A stretch of 64,000 nt of DNA from Paragordius varius (Eukaryota > Nematomorpha): the NCBI GenBank assembly GCA_964247055.1, contig OZ176050.1:10540001-10604000 (forward strand), in the 5' to 3' direction. This document shows, in pieces, positions 59,064 to 64,000 of this stretch. Under the pieces are notes generated by a model. It searched no databases. It had not been told where the DNA came from and worked only from the letters and a program-made list of their open reading frames with translations. The position numbers and the translations under genes were made by a program. Numbering within the stretch: position 1 is the stretch's first letter; every line of letters starts with the position of its first letter.

Positions 59064-59646
59064 ATGAATACTATTATTGAAGAATCAAAATCGTCTCCTG
59101 AAAAGTCTGATGTCGCTAATCAATGTATCGATGAAAAGCAAAAATTTCAAGATAAATACCAAATGAAAAAGCCATTGACGTCTAATTTTTTGTGTAAGAG
59201 ATTGCAAAAAGGAGTAAAAAAATTTATAAATTTAGCAAAAATATTTTGACTCTGGTGATTATAATATGGCTCTATCGAAGAGAAAGATGTTTGCAGACAA
59301 AGTGTTAGCTGTTTCTGACGTAACTAAACAAGAAGAAATTATGAATATTCAGAAAAAATATGAAGATAATTTGCAAAACGCTCAGGAGACGGAAACTGAA
59401 GAAAAACAACAAAGCAATATCCTAATTCATGTGCCATCTATAACAACCACTACCGATAACGATGATTTGGATGAAATAACCGGACATATTATACCAACAC
59501 CTGACAATGTTCCTATGCGAAAAGCTTCGATTCCCTTATCCGGTAACACAATTGGATTGCCTGGAACCCTCAAATCTTCTCAACAATCTCACCCATATTT
59601 AACCGTTTTACAAGGTCAAGCACACCGTCATTCAACAGCCTCCTAA
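59064..59646 (+). CDS. ENSA: Alpha-endosulfine / ARPP-19 homologue (two exons, 186 aa)
   Basis: Small unstructured PP2A-B55 inhibitor, activated when Greatwall kinase phosphorylates the Ser of FDSGDY at mitosis. Exons 59064-59213 and 59236-59646, separated by a 22-nt intron. Residues 44-62 read FLCKRLQKG + QKYFDSGDYNMA, nearly identical to the family core; Ser56 is the Greatwall site. Farther on TGHIIPTPDNVPMRKAS matches the C-terminal TGDHIPTPQDLPQRKSS with its PKA site. Between the two motifs are 69 residues, against 19 in human ENSA, mostly charged and Thr-rich. The N-terminus is short and acidic. ATG 59064 is the only in-frame start in the exon before the core. It is divergent from p85. 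Identity is secure from the core motif. Confidence 0.93.
59214..59235 (+). other. 22-nt intron in endosulfine
   Basis: GTAAAAAAAT...AAATTTAG, 22 bases. It splits the most conserved part of the protein: LQKG | QKYFDSGDY. Reading through shifts frame and destroys the Greatwall site. Confidence 0.93.
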
Positions 59647-59906
59647 ATTTTTTAATATATTTTTTTAATATATTGAATTTATAATATACTTGATTTCATG
59701 ATTATTCTAACTTATGTGTATAAATTTTGAAAAAAAAATATCTAATGCGTTTTATTTCTTTGCTGATCCCGTCTAATATAAATCTAAGACCTTATTTAGG
59801 GAATACTCATTATAATTACATTGTTAAAAAGGGTGCCTCTATTTTAAAGTCATAAACTAACTGAAAACGACCATAATTAGTCGGAAGACATGGCAAAGGT
59901 TTTAGA
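59647..59906. other. 3' flank of endosulfine
   Basis: AT-rich; no clear AATAAA close to the stop and no repeat recognised. Confidence 0.4.
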
Positions 59907-61340
59907 ACAGTGATACTCAAACCGCGGGCCGCATGGGCCCTAAGAGTGCTTTGAAATTGCCCTATGCCCATATTGATACTTAAATTATTTTTTATTCATC
60001 ACATCAACAAATTTTCGCTTATTTTAATATTAATTTATTTTCTTACAATTTGAAATGCAGAAAAATTCCCTACATTAAAATGATTTCAAAAATTTGTCAT
60101 ATGTTGTTTCTCTGTATTCTATTTTATTATTTTGAAATTTTTATTCCATTCCCTTTTGAATAATTCTTACACCCAAACTTCCATATATATTCTTTTCATT
60201 GCTATCCTATTATTTTTAATAACGTATGCCCATAAAATATTTTCGAATCAACATCATTAAATTTCGACTTATTTTTTTATAGCATAATTCAAATTATATT
60301 CCTATTTTTTGAAAAAACTTACATAATTAAAACATAAATTCAAAGGATAACATTTAATGGTAAAAAACGTAAATTATGCGAAAATTGCTCCTTTATAAAG
60401 AATATGAAGAAAAATTTTTTTTCGCGTTAAATAAAAATGTTGTTACCTGCCTTATATGTAAGGACAACATAATCAACGAGGAATTAAAATAGTTACCAAT
60501 TAAGAATACACGAAAGAAATCGATTTTCTCGAAATATAAACTCTTCACGATAATAATGGTATATCTATGAAAAAATTGGTTTCAATCTGCACAGATGGCT
60601 ATCCACTATGATTAAAATAAACAAATAATTAATTCTTTTGAAAAACAAAATAATTTGCAAAATATTTTATCCTTTCCCTGTTTTATTCATCAGCGAAACT
60701 TGGTTTCGCATGTATTAGATGAATCACCCAATTCAGTAACTAATACGTAGTGGATATAGTTAACCACATCCGTAGCAAAGACTTTAACCCCCGTATATTA
60801 AAACTTTTGATTACTAGCCTGCCTTTGCGCCATTACTAAATACAAGATAAATACACTCCTATATTTTCCAATACTTAAAACGATTCATGAAGAATATATG
60901 GAATTTACCGCAGAGATCAATTTAATAATAGGCAATTTAATATTTTTATCCAATAAGATGAAATTCAGAATTCAGGAATTTAGAAATATTAAAAATTGCC
61001 CAAAACTCGTTGAAAATCCTAGGCATATGGATATATCCAATATTAAGCAACTTGCGCATTGGGGTTTTGATCTGGCGAATATCATTTCAGTTGATTTTAA
61101 GATGATTCCGATTCGGAGGCTTTACTCAAGGAGAATCGTAGAAAAGAAAGATATGTAGACTTTTGGCAAGATGTGCCCAATAAATATGAAAAATATAAAA
61201 AAATCTGTCAAGTTATCCTAACTCTTTTTCCCTCAACTTACACCTGCGAGACGGCATATTCAGAAATGAAGTATGCCAGGAATACATATAATCGCTTAAC
61301 CGATATGGACCACGTATTTAAGATTGGCTTGTCATGAGGC
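59907..61340 (+). mobile_element. Decayed hAT transposon (Charlie/ZBED-like)
   Basis: The left end is CAGTGATACTCAAACCGCGG then GCCGCATGGG. Inside, near 60440-60470, ICKDNII resembles a BED-type zinc-finger piece; near 60570-60600 KKLVSICTDGYPL matches the hAT core (LVSVCTDGAPAM). At 60898-61330 the C-terminal part ends in FPSTYTCETAYSEMKYARNT and RLTD, the hAT dimerisation signature 'FgStYlCEqtFSxMkxxKnk.RsrLtdehL'. Several stops and frameshifts separate these. No right-hand end was found; a mariner follows at 61490. Confidence 0.75.
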
Positions 61341-61489
61341 GAAACTAAATTTCTCAAAAATTATTGGTATTAAAATAAATATTATCAAAATATTTTAATT
61401 TTTTAAACTAAATGGTGGAAAACGAGTTTTTAGCTGGGTTTACATGCGATCGGCAAAAAATTCATTGTGCGGATTTATAGTATAATCAA

Positions 61490-62210
61490 ATAGCTATGGA
61501 TTGCCATTATCAGGTTCATGGCCCTCGAAAAAAATAAATATTTTATTTGGCCCGTCAAATTTTTTTGGTGGGTACCACTGCAAATGTTTTTGGGGATAGC
61601 GTTGTGTCTTAACGGTTTCACTGGGTTTCAGAGTGGATATTATTGTTTTGGTCTCAAACATGGAGCATGGTCTTCTTGCCAAATATTTTTTCGCTTTGGA
61701 TGTACAAAAAGAGTCATTCTCATCACCCGTCCAAATTTCATGCAAAGATACTTTTGTGACTCTTAAGTAAGGTTTCACAAGTTATTTAGTGATTTTCGAT
61801 TTGACGTTCATTTAAATCGTGTGGACCCATTTACCGAGTTAATTGGTCTTTTCCATCGCTCGTAGATATCTATTATTTTGTGATGCATGTAGTGCTTATG
61901 ACGATTGTTGTTAAATTTGAGTGTCTTCACTTTATCTTCGCAGTCGTGGGTCTAAAGCGCCTAAATTTTAATTTCGAATCGATGCTTCACATGTGTTAAT
62001 CGTTTGAGCATATCCATCATATTGCCAGTAAGCAATAATTTTCAACATCCTTTTTTTCTAATAATGCACGCCTTTCATATTGCGCACATTCGATAATTAC
62101 TGAATGGACGCTACCTTTTAACGGACTCAAATTGAAAGTTACAGGGTCTGTATCTTAATCGTCTACATGATTTTCGCTGAAGCCTTTTCTTAGTCAAACC
62201 GATAATGAAA
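61490..62210 (-). mobile_element. Decayed mariner transposon (copy 4)
   Basis: A minus-strand open frame at 61494-61778 includes KVSLHEIWTGDEND, the mariner 'i.TgDEtw' block with its catalytic Asp, and LKPSETVKTQRYPQKHLQW, the 'lkpgeTInadrY..qL..l' block. The more N-terminal part to about 62160 matches copies 2 and 3 at DNA level ('cacatgtgttaatcg', 'cttcgcag'). Frames are broken upstream. It abuts the hAT relic. Confidence 0.7.
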
Positions 62211-62293
62211 TAGCCAATAATAGCTCTCGTTACTGTATAAAGAATTCAATGATCGCATAACTAATTAAAGAACTTCTAAAATTATATATACAG

Positions 62294-63561
62294 TAATGTG
62301 ACCAGGTTTTTAAACTTTGACGCAGTACAAAATCAAAACATACTTTCCCTGTTTTTACACCATCAGAATATATTACACAGTTTCCACATAAAATATCTAG
62401 TATCATGGTGTTTTTGGTTTTAGGTGTGGGCTCTGAAAGTCCCAATTTTTTGGCTTTTTTAAAATGAATTGTTCTGTTAAAATAAAATCAAATTTCCGAC
62501 ATTGTGCAGAATAATTTTATATATATCCTAAATTTAGTCGACTAAATATATTAAAATAATGCATAATTTCAAAATTAAATTTTTAACAAAATTTTGTTTG
62601 AGCGTACACACTATTTTGAGTTGATGGTAATGATATAAACGGTTGGATACCATTTATATATATTTCGATAATGCTAAACATTTTTTTCACTCAGAATTTT
62701 GATTAAAATATTGCTTCGTTTTCAAATTTATGTTAAATAAAAATTGTGTTGTTTTACTAAAATTCAGCCATCGCAAGCAAACAAACCTTTAATTTAAATA
62801 TCTCCACCTATAATAACAACATTAACGAATTATTCAAAAAAGGGTTGTATTATATCTTAAAGCGTACCGTTTCCATCATTTCAAAATAGTTTGATGTAAG
62901 CCTCAATAAAAATTCGTTAATGCAAAAAAATAAAAAAACTAATAAAAATTAGAGTTTAGGAAAAAATTAAGAAATATCATACCTCCCACTTAATAAGTAT
63001 GGAAAAGGTAAAAACTCTAAATTTTTTAATACTAAAAAAAAGGTTATTTCGCCCCATACATAATATATTTTATATAATAGTTACGGGATATAACAAAAAT
63101 GAACTTTATAAACTTGATCAAACATTTATTAAAATATCATAAATTATTTTGTTATTGAATTTTGAGGCACCTCTTTTTGCGGAAGCCCTGAGTTACAGAG
63201 CCATTAGCCTGAATCTTACGGTAAAATCCGAGATTTATAGAGCGCGAACTAAATCATAATCGGTTAGACTGATACAAAATCTTATCTTATGTATAATTCG
63301 AGGAGAAAATAAAATATTAACCAATTAAAAATGGGCCAATCTTAGTTTTTTACCGCAAAATAAACCATTTCTTTACAAATTATGGGTTTATCTTCACGGG
63401 CACTTTAAATATAATATTTTTTTTAATAAATAAAAGGTTATTTATAGTTATAAAATAATATTTTTTAATTTCAAAAAGCAGTACAAAAGAGCCGCAGTAC
63501 ACACGCAGTTTTCCGAAAATCCAGTACTGTACTGCGAAAAACAGCCTATCTGGTCACATTA
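62294..63561. mobile_element. 1.27-kb element with TAATGTGACCAG inverted ends
   Basis: The left end TAATGTGACCAG..GCAGTAC is inverted at the right as GTACTGCGAAAAACAGCC, TATCTGGTCACATTA. Near the right end 'gcagtacaaaagagccgcag' also repeats the inner motif. No transposase frame is seen; the 71-codon frame at 62230-62445 spans the element edge and is ignored. Superfamily uncertain; hAT-like ends are possible but no 8-bp target duplication is visible. Confidence 0.6.
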
Positions 63562-64000
63562 GCATATAGCAAAAGTAGTGTTTAATTATATAAACCAATA
63601 TTTTATATAAAATACTATTTATAAATTATTTGATGTCTACGATTTTAATTTAATACTGCACAACTCAGTATTTTCTCTATTCGCATCTGCAGGATCATTT
63701 GCGGATAATTTTGTGAGATTTTACACCTCTGCAACTGTTTATTACCCACCATTCTATCTTACTAGTTTCCCCTTACCATATCTTCTAAATAATTAAGTTT
63801 TTGTTCCCGCAGTGTTATATGAGCATTAATTTTATTTGTCAGAGTCTGCCCATGTTATTCTAAATTACACAACATCTTTTTTATTTCAAATTTCACTACA
63901 ACGTGATTGGTATTAAAGCGTTTGACAATCCTAATTTGCTTTTTAGATGTGTATTAAAGGATTTTGATATCTGAGTTAGAACATCATCTGTTTATTATTA
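63562..64000. other. AT-rich DNA to the window end, nothing recognised
   Basis: No open frame with homology and no repeat shared with the rest of the window. Confidence 0.4.

Overview
The window is strongly AT-rich nuclear DNA of an animal. Every real gene is an intron-bearing metazoan gene with GT..AG introns: a Na+/K+-ATPase beta subunit, a receptor-like tyrosine kinase, a PI3-kinase p85-type adaptor and an endosulfine/ARPP-19. Introns come in two sizes. Some are tiny (22, 22, 25, 29 and 57 nt, each fixed by protein homology, a required membrane segment or exon phase); others run from hundreds of bases to several kb and usually carry transposons. Tiny introns beside repeat bloat suggest a simplified or parasitic animal (dicyemid, orthonectid, myxozoan) or another fast-evolving invertebrate. 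The species cannot be decided from the sequence.

Layout. 1-1410: non-autonomous Helitron, minus strand, cut by the window edge. 2977-8142 (+): Na/K-ATPase beta, six exons, complete. 8.1-20.7 kb: no host gene seen; decayed mariners, a non-LTR LINE with target-site duplication, MITEs, tandem repeats and an LTR-element fossil. 20740-29722 (+): six-exon serine-rich coiled-coil protein with SxIP motifs. 31631-36526 (+): six-exon type II membrane protein, probably a Golgi glycosyltransferase-like enzyme. 36649-38548 (+): full-length non-autonomous Helitron with both ends. 39339-43343 (+): eight-exon tyrosine kinase with two N-terminal membrane segments and no receptor ectodomain. 43391-44197 (-): 3' half of a proteasome RPN8/PSMD7 gene, apparently a pseudogene. 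44.4-48.7 kb: hAT ends and decayed LINEs. 49207-59009 (-): seven-exon p85-like adaptor (nSH2-iSH2-cSH2, no SH3/BH) with a head-to-head Helitron pair and a tandem array in its 6.2-kb intron. 59064-59646 (+): endosulfine/ARPP-19, 54 bp from the p85 start codon and divergent from it. 59.9-63.6 kb: decayed hAT, mariner and a TIR element.

How the genes relate. There is no operon logic. The tyrosine kinase and p85 adaptor belong to the same kind of pathway (phosphotyrosine to PI3K), but their proximity may be chance. The strongest observations are the tiny introns, the two-membrane-pass tyrosine kinase, the 54-bp divergent ENSA/p85 promoter, and the Helitron family whose tandem-array members and coding member share a 3' end. 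Gene models were assembled by eye from homology, splice sites and exon phase, and summed coding lengths are in frame throughout. Exon edges could still be off by a few bases where two acceptors are close.
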